Of a stretch of 6,705 nt of DNA, positions 1 to 4,981 are shown one piece after another. The notes beneath the pieces were generated by a model that saw only the letters and a program-made list of their open reading frames with translations, was not told the DNA's origin and searched no databases. The stretch spans positions 1 to 6,705 of the forward strand of contig CALLCD010000005.1 of NCBI GenBank assembly GCA_938049795.1, written 5' to 3'. Source of the stretch: an uncultured Hyphomonadaceae bacterium (GTDB lineage: Bacteria; Pseudomonadota; Alphaproteobacteria; Caulobacterales; Hyphomonadaceae). The translations under genes and the position numbers were made by a program. Numbering within the stretch: position 1 is the first letter of the stretch; every line of letters begins with the position of its first letter.

Positions 1-517
1 CCCCGATATGATCGCCCTCTTGCTCAATGCCAATGGTCGGCATGCCGATAGCAATTACAAATGACAGCGCAGCGAGGAAGAACCAGATCAGCCCGAAGAG
101 TGTCAGCATTTCGTTCCAGTTGTAACGGTTGGCCAAATGCAACCCCATCCCGGTGGTCATCACCACAGCGATCGCGCGACGAAACGTCAGCCCCGAATCA
201 ATCGACCAGAGCACAGATGCCGCCGTGACCGCCATCAGCGCAACCAGAAACGGCATCCTCAAACAGATCGCCGCAAATGTCTTGGCCTTCCAGATTGCAA
301 AGCCCAAAACCAAGGCATAGATCGGCAACCACATAATTCGCAAAATCGGATTGCCGTCCGGTTTTGTCTCGGAGGCCAATAAAGGGCTCAGCAGGGCTTC
401 GGAAAACAAAAAGAGGACGATTAGGATCACACCCGTCTCGAACATGCGCGGGATCGTGTCCCACAACCTGATCTCTTCTTCAGGTGCCGTCGTCGAGTTT
501 GCGATTGCCTGCGTCAT
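1..517 (-). CDS. O-antigen ligase / Wzy-type polymerase family membrane protein (ExoQ/HfsC-like), N-terminal part only
   Basis: Translating the minus strand from the ATG at 517 gives 172 codons with no stop before the window edge, so the 3' part is missing. The N-terminus is short and polar. Hydrophobic stretches follow at about residues 27-48, 61-78, 86-104, 115-130 and 136-160. The sequence WSIDSGLTFRRA (104-115) and the following glycine-rich helix are what I expect of the ExoQ/O-antigen ligase family, as is the periplasmic GIEQEGDHIG at the cut edge, which in relatives leads into the W-R-G-x-x-x-H-K-N loop. Such proteins polymerise or ligate lipid-linked glycan repeats in the inner membrane. 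It starts 13 bases after the hfsB-like stop, without a clear ribosome site, which suggests translational coupling. By position it matches hfsC of the Caulobacter holdfast cluster, but polymerase and ligase cannot be told apart from this fragment. Confidence 0.85.
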   Translation of the reverse strand, partial: MTQAIANSTTAPEEEIRLWDTIPRMFETGVILIVLFLFSEALLSPLLASETKPDGNPILRIMWLPIYALVLGFAIWKAKTFAAICLRMPFLVALMAVTAASVLWSIDSGLTFRRAIAVVMTTGMGLHLANRYNWNEMLTLFGLIWFFLAALSFVIAIGMPTIGIEQEGDHIG

Positions 518-530
518 AGCCGATCACGCG

Positions 531-1247
531 TCAGCCCGCGAGCCGGTCAATAAACCGCGAGTCCCCGCGCACGCGGTTCATCACCACACCGAGGGCCTGC
601 CCGCCATAAGCCTCGATTTCCTTGGTCAAATTGGTCACTGTATCGGGCCGTGTATGATCCGCCTGAACGACAATGATAACACCATCCATTTGCGAGGCCA
701 TAGCCAATCCTGCGCCCGAGCGCTCGACCGCAGGCGCATCAACAATGACCCAATCCGCTCCGCGCCGCAGCGCGGCCCACCATTCGGACCGCGTGGACAA
801 GTGAATTTTGCCGCCATGCGCCACACGATCATTGCGAAACCGGGTGACCAGAAGCCGGGTGCCCTTGATCTGATGGGCGGCCAATAGCTTCGGGCTGTCC
901 TGAGCCCCGCGCCGTTCACCACGTCGCGCTTCGATAATGTCGTAGAATGGCCGCGTACCCAATGACGCATCATAGGCGCGCGACACGCCTCCGGTTCCGA
1001 AATCACCGCGCTCGAAAGCCTCATATTGCGGGTTCTCGTGCAAATCCAAATCGACGAGCCAACTTGCCCGGCGCGATTTCTCTGCCGCCATCAGCGCAAA
1101 TGACGCGGCAACACTGCTGGTGCCTTCGCCTTCATGGGCGGCAATAAACATAATGCCCCGTCCGCCCTTGGCCGCTGCCAACCGGCCTGCTGCACGCCAT
1201 AGTGGCTCTATATCTGATCGAAGATCATGCATGGGCCTGATTATCAT
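531..1247 (-). CDS. hfsB: HfsB-like cytoplasmic ATPase of the BY-kinase/CpsD family, probable pseudokinase
   Basis: The 238-residue protein has a MinD/BY-kinase P-loop fold: a degenerate Walker A region at residues 36-45 (AAHEGEGTSS), a VDLDL motif at 64-69 in the place of Walker A', a VIVDAP motif at 167-172 in the place of Walker B, and a QADHTRPD strand-turn at 196-203 typical of CpsD/Wzc C-terminal domains. The Walker A lysine is replaced by Thr43, and there is no C-terminal tyrosine cluster (it ends in RFIDRLAG), so normal autophosphorylation is doubtful. It would work with the HfsA-like protein encoded just upstream, as the detached cytoplasmic half of a Wzc. An in-frame TAG three codons before the ATG fixes the upstream limit. 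The GGAG directly abuts ATG 1247, which is unusually close; Met6 (ATG at 1232-1230) is the alternative start. The hfsB name rests on family and gene order. Confidence 0.85.
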   Translation of the reverse strand: MIIRPMHDLRSDIEPLWRAAGRLAAAKGGRGIMFIAAHEGEGTSSVAASFALMAAEKSRRASWLVDLDLHENPQYEAFERGDFGTGGVSRAYDASLGTRPFYDIIEARRGERRGAQDSPKLLAAHQIKGTRLLVTRFRNDRVAHGGKIHLSTRSEWWAALRRGADWVIVDAPAVERSGAGLAMASQMDGVIIVVQADHTRPDTVTNLTKEIEAYGGQALGVVMNRVRGDSRFIDRLAG

Positions 1248-1276
1248 CTCCGACTAAAATATCCATCGTGTGCAAC

Positions 1277-1294
1277 ACCTTAAACACACAAGGT
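1277..1294. repeat. short inverted repeat between the hfsA-like and hfsB-like genes
   Basis: ACCTT (1277-1281) and AAGGT (1290-1294) form a 5-bp stem around an 8-base loop inside the 66-base gap 1248-1313. No T-tract follows on the minus strand, so it does not look like an intrinsic terminator. TTAA occurs at 1280-1283 and 1294-1297, but ten bases apart, which is wider than a CtrA site. It may be an mRNA hairpin tuning hfsB expression, or chance. Confidence 0.25.
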
Positions 1295-1313
1295 TAATGC
1301 CCGCTTTCCCGGT

Positions 1314-2774
1314 CTATTTATATTTTGCAACCGTGGCGATTACCGGCAGACCCGTTGTACGCTCTACGGAGTCCGCTGATACGAAGCCGCGAAAAGACAA
1401 AGCGCGCAGCAGCCCGGCGAGAAGCGCGGTAAATCCTGCCACCAGCAGTGACAAGACGGCTATGACGAGCTTTAGACTTTTGCCTTCAGCAGGGCGTCTG
1501 GCCCGCTCCAATATCTTGATATTGTTCTCGTCCTGGCGATCAAACAGCGACAGGGTTCGCGATTCGGTTTCGCGCACCGAAAACCCGCGCACATTGGTCT
1601 CGAGCAGATCGCGTTTGCGAATCAGCGCTTGCCATTGGGGTTCCAGTTCCGCCAGCCGCCTCTGGCGCGTCTGAACATCGGCAGCCTGCCGGTTGAGCAC
1701 CTCCCTCTGCTGACGCGCGGCGGACAATTGAGCGCTTAGACTGGAAAAGCTCGTTTCGACGCTCTGAAACAGTGGATTGGGTCCGCGCCGCACGAGGCCG
1801 CTGGTGCGCGCACCGCCATCGAGATATTGCCGCGCGCGGGCAATCCGGCGATTGATGTTCTGCACAGGTTCTGATGTCTCGGTGTAGCGCGAGAGCAATT
1901 CTTCTCGCTCGAGTTCCAGCGTCACGAGGCTTTGGGCGGACGAGTCCTCGACAAATACATCAATTTCTCTGGGCGTCGTCTGAAGCTGTTGCTGCAAGAC
2001 GGTCAGTTGCCCCTGCAATTCACTCTGGCTCGTCTCATTGCTGAATATGGCTTGCTCGATGGAGGCGACCAGTGACTGCACTGTGGCTTTCTCGGTTTCA
2101 AAGTTGCCAATATTGCTGTCGGCCAAAAACTCGCGTATTTCTTCCTCGGTATCAAACAAATCCCCCTCGAAGATACGTCGCTGCTCCTCGAACGAAGCCA
2201 GATCGGCATTCTCGAAAATTGTCGCACGGTAGTCGATATACTCGTCCATAAATGCGTTCAGGACATCGGCTGAAAGTTGAGCATCCTGATGCTGGAAACT
2301 GGTGCCGATGACCGTTTTCTTCGGAGCGGCAAAGGCGCCGAAATCTTCACGAAGCGATTTGAGCGCACGCTCATTTATCTCGTAGGCCTCGGTGGCATCT
2401 GCTTCGGCGAGCCCCTTCGCCAATTCGGGATAAAGCAGCTGGATGCCAAATGTGTCCATAACGCGTTCGGCAATGACGGGACTATAAAGCAATTCAAGCT
2501 CTGTCTGAACGAGTTCCTCGGTTCCGGGTAAGGTGTTGTTGAGCACATCAGAGCCAACCCTCGGCCGGAACAGATATTCCTCACCAACAGACACTTTCAC
2601 TCTCGATGTTGCGACATAGACGTCCTTCTGCATGAAGGCGACAAACATGCCCAGCGCAAAAATCGGCAGAAAGACAAGCAACATCAACCAGATGTTCCGC
2701 CAGAGGTGGACACCAACCTCGAGCACACCAAGACGCGGCCGCTTTTGGGCTGAGACTTCAACATAGTCGGTCAT
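1314..2774 (-). CDS. hfsA: HfsA-like polysaccharide co-polymerase (GumC/Wzz family) without kinase domain
   Basis: The 486-residue protein has the layout of a PCP-2 chain-length and export factor. It has a short cytoplasmic head, a first membrane segment at about residues 28-48, a Wzz-type periplasmic domain, and long glutamine- and arginine-rich coiled coils at about 190-320 and 340-400. A juxtamembrane stretch (KILERARRPAE, 420-430) precedes the second membrane segment at about 434-458. The cytoplasmic tail (FRGFVSADSVERTTGLPVIA, 461-480) is the linker that in full-length Wzc leads into the tyrosine kinase; here translation stops 6 residues later and the ATPase is a separate gene downstream. 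The protein would bridge the inner-membrane polymerase and the outer-membrane HfsD-like channel. The ATG at 2774 has only a poor Shine-Dalgarno. An ordinary exopolysaccharide role instead of holdfast is possible. Confidence 0.88.
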   Translation of the reverse strand: MTDYVEVSAQKRPRLGVLEVGVHLWRNIWLMLLVFLPIFALGMFVAFMQKDVYVATSRVKVSVGEEYLFRPRVGSDVLNNTLPGTEELVQTELELLYSPVIAERVMDTFGIQLLYPELAKGLAEADATEAYEINERALKSLREDFGAFAAPKKTVIGTSFQHQDAQLSADVLNAFMDEYIDYRATIFENADLASFEEQRRIFEGDLFDTEEEIREFLADSNIGNFETEKATVQSLVASIEQAIFSNETSQSELQGQLTVLQQQLQTTPREIDVFVEDSSAQSLVTLELEREELLSRYTETSEPVQNINRRIARARQYLDGGARTSGLVRRGPNPLFQSVETSFSSLSAQLSAARQQREVLNRQAADVQTRQRRLAELEPQWQALIRKRDLLETNVRGFSVRETESRTLSLFDRQDENNIKILERARRPAEGKSLKLVIAVLSLLVAGFTALLAGLLRALSFRGFVSADSVERTTGLPVIATVAKYK

Positions 2775-2881
2775 GCAATTCAGACTTTCAACTCACTAGC
2801 GCTTCGTCTAGCAGATGCTATTTGATAATTCCTTAATCATTAACAGTTATGATTGATTGGTAGATTAGATTAGGTTTTTCC
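2775..2881. promoter_or_regulatory. divergent control region between hfsA-like and hfsD-like genes
   Basis: These 107 bases must carry the promoters for both arms of the export locus and are much richer in A+T than the flanking genes. Visible elements are a palindrome TAGCA-GA-TGCTA (2809-2820), an inverted repeat AATCAT-N8-ATGATT (2835-2854) overlapping TTAATCATTAAC (2833-2844), and a run of GATT units at 2851, 2855, 2863 and 2868 just before the hfsD start. TTAATCAT is one base away from the CtrA half-site TTAACCAT, but there is no TTAA-N7-TTAA pair. I could not place -35 and -10 boxes with confidence on either strand. Confidence 0.55.
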
Positions 2882-3595
2882 ATGTGGCGTATTGTTTTTT
2901 CCGGCTGTATTAGCCTGGCCCTTGTTTCCGGCTGCGCGTCCAAGCGCGTGACATCTCCTGACTTCCCGCAGACGCAGTGGCAATCCTATTCAGGCAATGA
3001 CGCCCCTTATGTCTTGTGGACAGGCGACACGCTTAATGTGGATGTTGCCACAGCGCCCGAACTTTCAAGGCAAGCCCTCCTTATTGGCCCCGATGGCCGT
3101 ATCTCCATGCCGCTCATCGGCGCCGTTCAGGCCGCCGGACGTAGCTCCGAACAGGTTCGCGCCAGCTTGATGTCCGCGTTCAGCAGCCAGCTTCGCGATC
3201 CACGCCTGACCGTCAGCGCCACCGCCTATGGTTCCCAGCGCGTCTTTGTCGGCGGACAGGTCACCGCCCCTGGCATTGTCGATTTGCCTGGCCAGATCGG
3301 TCCCCTGCAAGCCATCATCATGGCCGGCGGCTTTACGCCAGAAGCCGACACAAAGCAGGTTCTTTTGATGCGCCGCATCCCCGGCGGCGAGGTCAAATCC
3401 GCCATTTACAACATCAAGGACGGTATACTCGATCCGGCCGCGGCCAATTGGGGACCGTTGCAACGCTTTGATGTTGTCTATGTCTCGCGCACATGGATTG
3501 CGAAAGAAAACCTGTTCGTACAGCAATATGTCCGCAATGCGCTGCCGGTGGATTTCTCACTCTTCTTCGATGTGACCGGCGGCTCGCTGTTCTAG
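2882..3595 (+). CDS. hfsD: HfsD-like outer-membrane polysaccharide export lipoprotein (Wza/OPX family)
   Basis: The 237-residue protein starts with a lipoprotein signal peptide whose lipobox VSGC puts the lipidated cysteine at residue 18. A Poly_export domain follows at about 43-113, recognisable by YVLWTGDTLNVDV, the GPDGRISMPLIG turn and RDPRLTV. An SLBB-type domain lies at about 119-200 (VFVGGQVTAPGIVDLPG, then AGGFTPEADTKQV). The last 35 residues contain a likely helix (about 204-222), where Wza-type proteins insert into the outer membrane. It would form the periplasmic/outer-membrane channel through which the HfsA-B-polymerase set exports its glycan. It is read divergently from those genes over a 107-base spacer. 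The start is chosen because it gives an intact signal peptide; the Shine-Dalgarno (TAGG) is weak. Lack of a second SLBB domain is normal for short OPX proteins. Confidence 0.9.
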   Translation: MWRIVFSGCISLALVSGCASKRVTSPDFPQTQWQSYSGNDAPYVLWTGDTLNVDVATAPELSRQALLIGPDGRISMPLIGAVQAAGRSSEQVRASLMSAFSSQLRDPRLTVSATAYGSQRVFVGGQVTAPGIVDLPGQIGPLQAIIMAGGFTPEADTKQVLLMRRIPGGEVKSAIYNIKDGILDPAAANWGPLQRFDVVYVSRTWIAKENLFVQQYVRNALPVDFSLFFDVTGGSLF

Positions 3596-3603
3596 CCGGT
3601 CAC
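3572..3603. terminator. stem-loop spanning the hfsD stop codon, between convergent genes
   Basis: GTGACCGGC (3572-3580) and GCCGGTCAC (3595-3603) are exact inverted copies, giving a 9-bp GC-rich stem with a 14-base loop. The TAG stop of hfsD (3593-3595) lies at its edge, and the Nudix stop is only 12 bases further. There is no T-tract on either strand, so it is not a standard intrinsic terminator. It may pause polymerase or protect 3' ends in this 20-base convergent gap. Confidence 0.4.
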
Positions 3604-3615
3604 GGCGTCGAGGTA

Positions 3616-4005
3616 TTACCTTGTCGGGCTGGTCAGTTCATCGGGCAAACTTTCAAGATCAAACCAGCCCCAGCCGCCATGCTTTTCTGGCTCCATCAGG
3701 CTTGGTGTACCCGCCGCAATGTGGGCGTGATAGACCGGCGCAACCCAATGTCGCCCGTCCCCGCACTTGATCGTCTGCGCTATGCAAGCCAGCCCATCAA
3801 GCGCGATCTCGACACCAAGCTCCTCAGAAATTTCGCGGACAACTGCCACTTCAACCTGCTCGCCAAAGTCGATTTTTCCGCCCGGCAATCCCCAACACCC
3901 CGCTTCTGGTTCGCGTAAGCGCTGGATCAGCAGCAATTGCCCTGCCCGATTGGTGATTGCCGCGCGGCAGCCAACCTCCGGCACCCGCGCCTCTTTTTTC
4001 GTCAT
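3616..4005 (-). CDS. Nudix hydrolase, NUDT15/MutT-like nucleotide pyrophosphatase
   Basis: The 129-residue protein carries a perfect Nudix box G-x5-E-x7-R-E-U-x-E-E-x-G-U at residues 43-65 (GKIDFGE, then REISEELGV), including all metal-binding glutamates. It hydrolyses nucleoside diphosphates linked to another group. The C-terminal half, with HWVAPVYHAHIAAG (86-99) and EPEKHGGWGWFDLESLP (105-121), is close in layout to NUDT15-like enzymes that cleave nucleoside triphosphates to monophosphates, so pool cleaning is the best guess; the exact substrate cannot be read from sequence. The length is normal for a single-domain Nudix protein. It is convergent with hfsD (20 bases between the stops) and divergent from the lipoprotein gene, so it is probably its own transcription unit. 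A weak GGAA lies 10-13 bases before the ATG. Confidence 0.92.
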   Translation of the reverse strand: MTKKEARVPEVGCRAAITNRAGQLLLIQRLREPEAGCWGLPGGKIDFGEQVEVAVVREISEELGVEIALDGLACIAQTIKCGDGRHWVAPVYHAHIAAGTPSLMEPEKHGGWGWFDLESLPDELTSPTR

Positions 4006-4083
4006 CGCGTCTATTTCCGTCGTTCTGTCTGCCTTCCCAAAAACCAGATAAAGCGAACGTGATCAAACCGCCCGCAGCGGCCG

Positions 4084-4139
4084 GGGTGTCTTTTTGCAAA
4101 ACTCCGTTTAGTGTAAAGGATGGAAGGACACCCTAAACG
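4084..4139 (+). promoter_or_regulatory. structured spacer with two competing stems upstream of the lipoprotein
   Basis: Two inverted repeats interlock. GGGTGTC (4084-4090) pairs exactly with GACACCC (4127-4133), and the T-run 4091-4095 can extend this stem with A-U and G-U pairs to 4122-4126. CGTTTAG (4105-4111) pairs exactly with CTAAACG (4133-4139). The second 5' arm lies in the loop of the first stem and its 3' arm begins at the base shared by both, so the two are alternatives or, with strain, a pseudoknot. They end one base before the ribosome site. The transcription start is unknown, so whether all of this is in the mRNA is inference. The complementary strand is the Nudix gene's upstream region. 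Confidence 0.35.
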
Positions 4140-4140
4140 C

Positions 4141-4152
4141 AAGGAGTACTCC
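4141..4152 (+). promoter_or_regulatory. strong Shine-Dalgarno embedded in a perfect palindrome
   Basis: AAGGAG (4141-4146) lies 8 bases before the lipoprotein ATG and is the best ribosome site in the window, so it fixes that start. Its GGAG is part of the exact 10-base palindrome GGAGTACTCC (4143-4152). A four-pair hairpin with a two-base loop is too tight to be stable alone, but the palindrome could pair between mRNAs or be a protein site. Confidence 0.65.
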
Positions 4153-4154
4153 AG

Positions 4155-4679
4155 ATGACAAAAAGAACACTCTGGCCTCATATCGCTGGTATGGCAGCGG
4201 CTCTCGCGCTTGGTGCCTGCGCCACGGCGACGCCCTATCAACCCCAAACCGGCGGCATCAATAGTTTCGGCTTTAGTGACACACGGATCGAGCCGGGCAA
4301 ATATCGCGTCAACTTTCGCGGCAATGCCAGCACGGATCGGGCAACCGTGGAAAACTATATTTTGCTGCGCGCGGCTGAACTGACCCTGCAAGACGGTTTT
4401 GGGCATTTCGTAATCATCGAGGAAGATGATGGCGGCACCAGTAATTTCAACACGACCGGCTTTAATAACGGGGTCGGGTTTGGCGGCGGATTTCGCAATC
4501 GCGGCTTTGGTGGCGGCTTTGGCGGCACGACCAGCAGCCGGACGCGCGAGCGCCGTATCTTCGATATTGGTGTGCTCGTCCAGGGTTTCCCCGGCATCAA
4601 AGCCGAGGATAATTATCTGGCGTTCAATGCCGAAGATGTCGTGCAAAACCTGCGCCCGGTCGCCCTTCGGCCACGCTAA
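4155..4679 (+). CDS. CC0125/CC1285-type lipoprotein with a Gly/Phe/Asn-rich insert
   Basis: The 174-residue protein has a lipoprotein signal peptide (KR, hydrophobic 11-21, lipobox LGAC with Cys22). The segment PYQP...GFSDTRIEPGKYRVNFRGN (about 28-57), followed by RATVENYILLRAAELTLQDG (62-81), is the pattern I know from the Caulobacter CC0125/CC1285 lipoprotein family, which has no assigned biochemical role. Residues 97-128 are an insert of Gly, Phe and Asn with repeated GFGGGF, probably disordered, between the core (FVIIEEDDGG) and a C-terminal strand region (RRIFDIGVLVQG). It should be anchored in the membrane facing the periplasm. It is a single-gene unit: a strong ribosome site upstream, a terminator hairpin 15 bases after the stop. 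The family assignment is recognition only; lipoprotein export is well supported. Confidence 0.88.
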   Translation: MTKRTLWPHIAGMAAALALGACATATPYQPQTGGINSFGFSDTRIEPGKYRVNFRGNASTDRATVENYILLRAAELTLQDGFGHFVIIEEDDGGTSNFNTTGFNNGVGFGGGFRNRGFGGGFGGTTSSRTRERRIFDIGVLVQGFPGIKAEDNYLAFNAEDVVQNLRPVALRPR

Positions 4680-4694
4680 CAGGTCGCCGCAGCG

Positions 4695-4723
4695 CCAATA
4701 CATACCTATAAATATTGGTTTTT
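4695..4723 (+). terminator. intrinsic terminator of the lipoprotein gene
   Basis: CCAATA (4695-4700) and TATTGG (4713-4718) form a 6-bp stem with a 12-base loop, followed at once by five T (4719-4723). It starts 15 bases after the lipoprotein stop and reads correctly on the plus strand. The stem is fairly weak and AT-rich. Confidence 0.6.
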
Positions 4724-4728
4724 CCCTG

Positions 4729-4758
4729 AAAAAGAGGCCGCCCGTAACAGGGCGGCCT
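4729..4758 (-). terminator. strong intrinsic terminator on the minus strand
   Basis: AGGCCGCCC (4735-4743) and GGGCGGCCT (4750-4758) form a perfect 9-bp GC-rich stem with a 6-base loop. On the minus strand it is followed by CTTTTT (4734-4729), the classic U-tract; on the plus strand only TTAAGG follows. No annotated minus-strand gene lies upstream of it before the plus-strand acyl-CoA dehydrogenase, so its partner transcript is unexplained unless the candidate RNA 4729-4798 is real. Confidence 0.65.
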
Positions 4759-4798
4759 TAAGGGAGGAAACTATGACAATGAGAAACTCAACTGCCAT
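4729..4798 (-). ncRNA. candidate small RNA with anti-Shine-Dalgarno motif and terminator
   Basis: This is a hypothesis built around the orphan minus-strand terminator. About 65 bases upstream of it on the minus strand are TTGAAA (4833-4828) and, 17 bases later, TAGATC (4810-4805), a good -35 and a poor -10 box. A transcript starting near 4798 would be about 70 bases long. It would carry CCUCCC (4767-4762) in a single-stranded stretch just before the terminator stem. Alphaproteobacterial sRNA families with CCUCC-type loops next to a terminator are known (for example the alpha-r14/CcsR type). The same bases on the plus strand form the ribosome site of the tiny ORF 4773-4811, so the two readings compete. 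Confidence 0.25.
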
Positions 4799-4811
4799 GC
4801 ATTTGATCTAG
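4773..4811 (+). CDS. 12-codon ORF with strong ribosome site (leader peptide or gene-start remnant)
   Basis: AGGGAGGA (4761-4768) lies 4 bases before an ATG (4773) that opens a 12-codon frame, MTMRNSTAMHLI, ending in TAG at 4809-4811. The ribosome site is as good as that of the lipoprotein and comes directly after a perfect hairpin. Eight bases after the stop begins a terminator-like hairpin. There is no run of one amino acid that would suggest classical attenuation. The Met-Arg-Asn-Ser-Thr start looks like the beginning of a signal peptide, so the ORF may be the surviving 5' end of a deleted or decayed exported-protein gene. It may equally be chance on the opposite strand of an sRNA. Confidence 0.3.
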   Translation: MTMRNSTAMHLI

Positions 4812-4818
4812 TGACTAC

Positions 4819-4846
4819 TGAACGATTTTTCAAGTGTTCATTTTTT
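4819..4846 (+). terminator. AT-rich terminator-like hairpin
   Basis: TGAAC (4819-4823) and GTTCA (4836-4840) form a stem that a G-U pair (4824/4835) extends, followed by six T (4841-4846) and then AATTTT. It is oriented to end plus-strand transcripts 8 bases after the tiny ORF and would keep them out of the acyl-CoA dehydrogenase gene. The stem is weak, so activity is uncertain. Confidence 0.45.
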
Positions 4847-4850
4847 AATT

Positions 4851-4981
4851 TTGCAGTTGCCGCCAATTTTCCGCAACGGAAGGCCCAAAAACAAATCTCC
4901 CCAAAGCGCCAACACCCTCTCGCCAAGGCCCCCTCATCGCACTAACATCGCCCCGACACTTTCAAAGGGGACGCCAAACCG
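4851..4981 (+). promoter_or_regulatory. upstream region of the acyl-CoA dehydrogenase gene
   Basis: This is the rest of the 302-base gap 4680-4981. It must hold the promoter of the downstream gene if the two hairpins before it terminate. I see an exact inverted repeat TTCCG-CAA-CGGAA (4869-4881), suitable as a small repressor site or hairpin, overlapping a second one, GTTGC (4856-4860) with GCAAC (4873-4877). The stretch 4885-4960 is C/A-rich without obvious structure. AAAGGGGA (4964-4971) is the probable Shine-Dalgarno, 10 bases before the ATG. No convincing -35/-10 pair was found. Confidence 0.35.

Noticed and set aside
351..887. Long plus-strand open frame of 178 codons across the hfsB-like gene and the polymerase start.
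   Set aside because: It lies opposite two well-supported genes, crosses their junction, and its product has no recognisable domain; it is a shadow of GC-rich codon use.
1280..1297. TTAA-N10-TTAA as a CtrA site upstream of the hfsB-like gene.
   Set aside because: The spacing is too wide, and the gene is most likely expressed from the upstream promoter.
2833..2844. A full CtrA binding site in the hfs divergent spacer.
   Set aside because: The two TTAA elements are only 3 bases apart instead of 7; only one half-site-like match with a mismatch remains, so I report it as a weak resemblance.
4068..4095. GC-rich CCGC/GCGG hairpin followed by TTTTT as a plus-strand terminator upstream of the lipoprotein.
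   Set aside because: The stem is only 4 bp, the T-run is separated from it by several bases, and no plus-strand transcript is expected to arrive there.
4011..4703. 230-codon minus-strand frame opposite the lipoprotein gene.
   Set aside because: The plus strand has a strong ribosome site, lipobox and terminator; the minus frame is Ala/Lys-rich without motifs and crosses the terminator stem.
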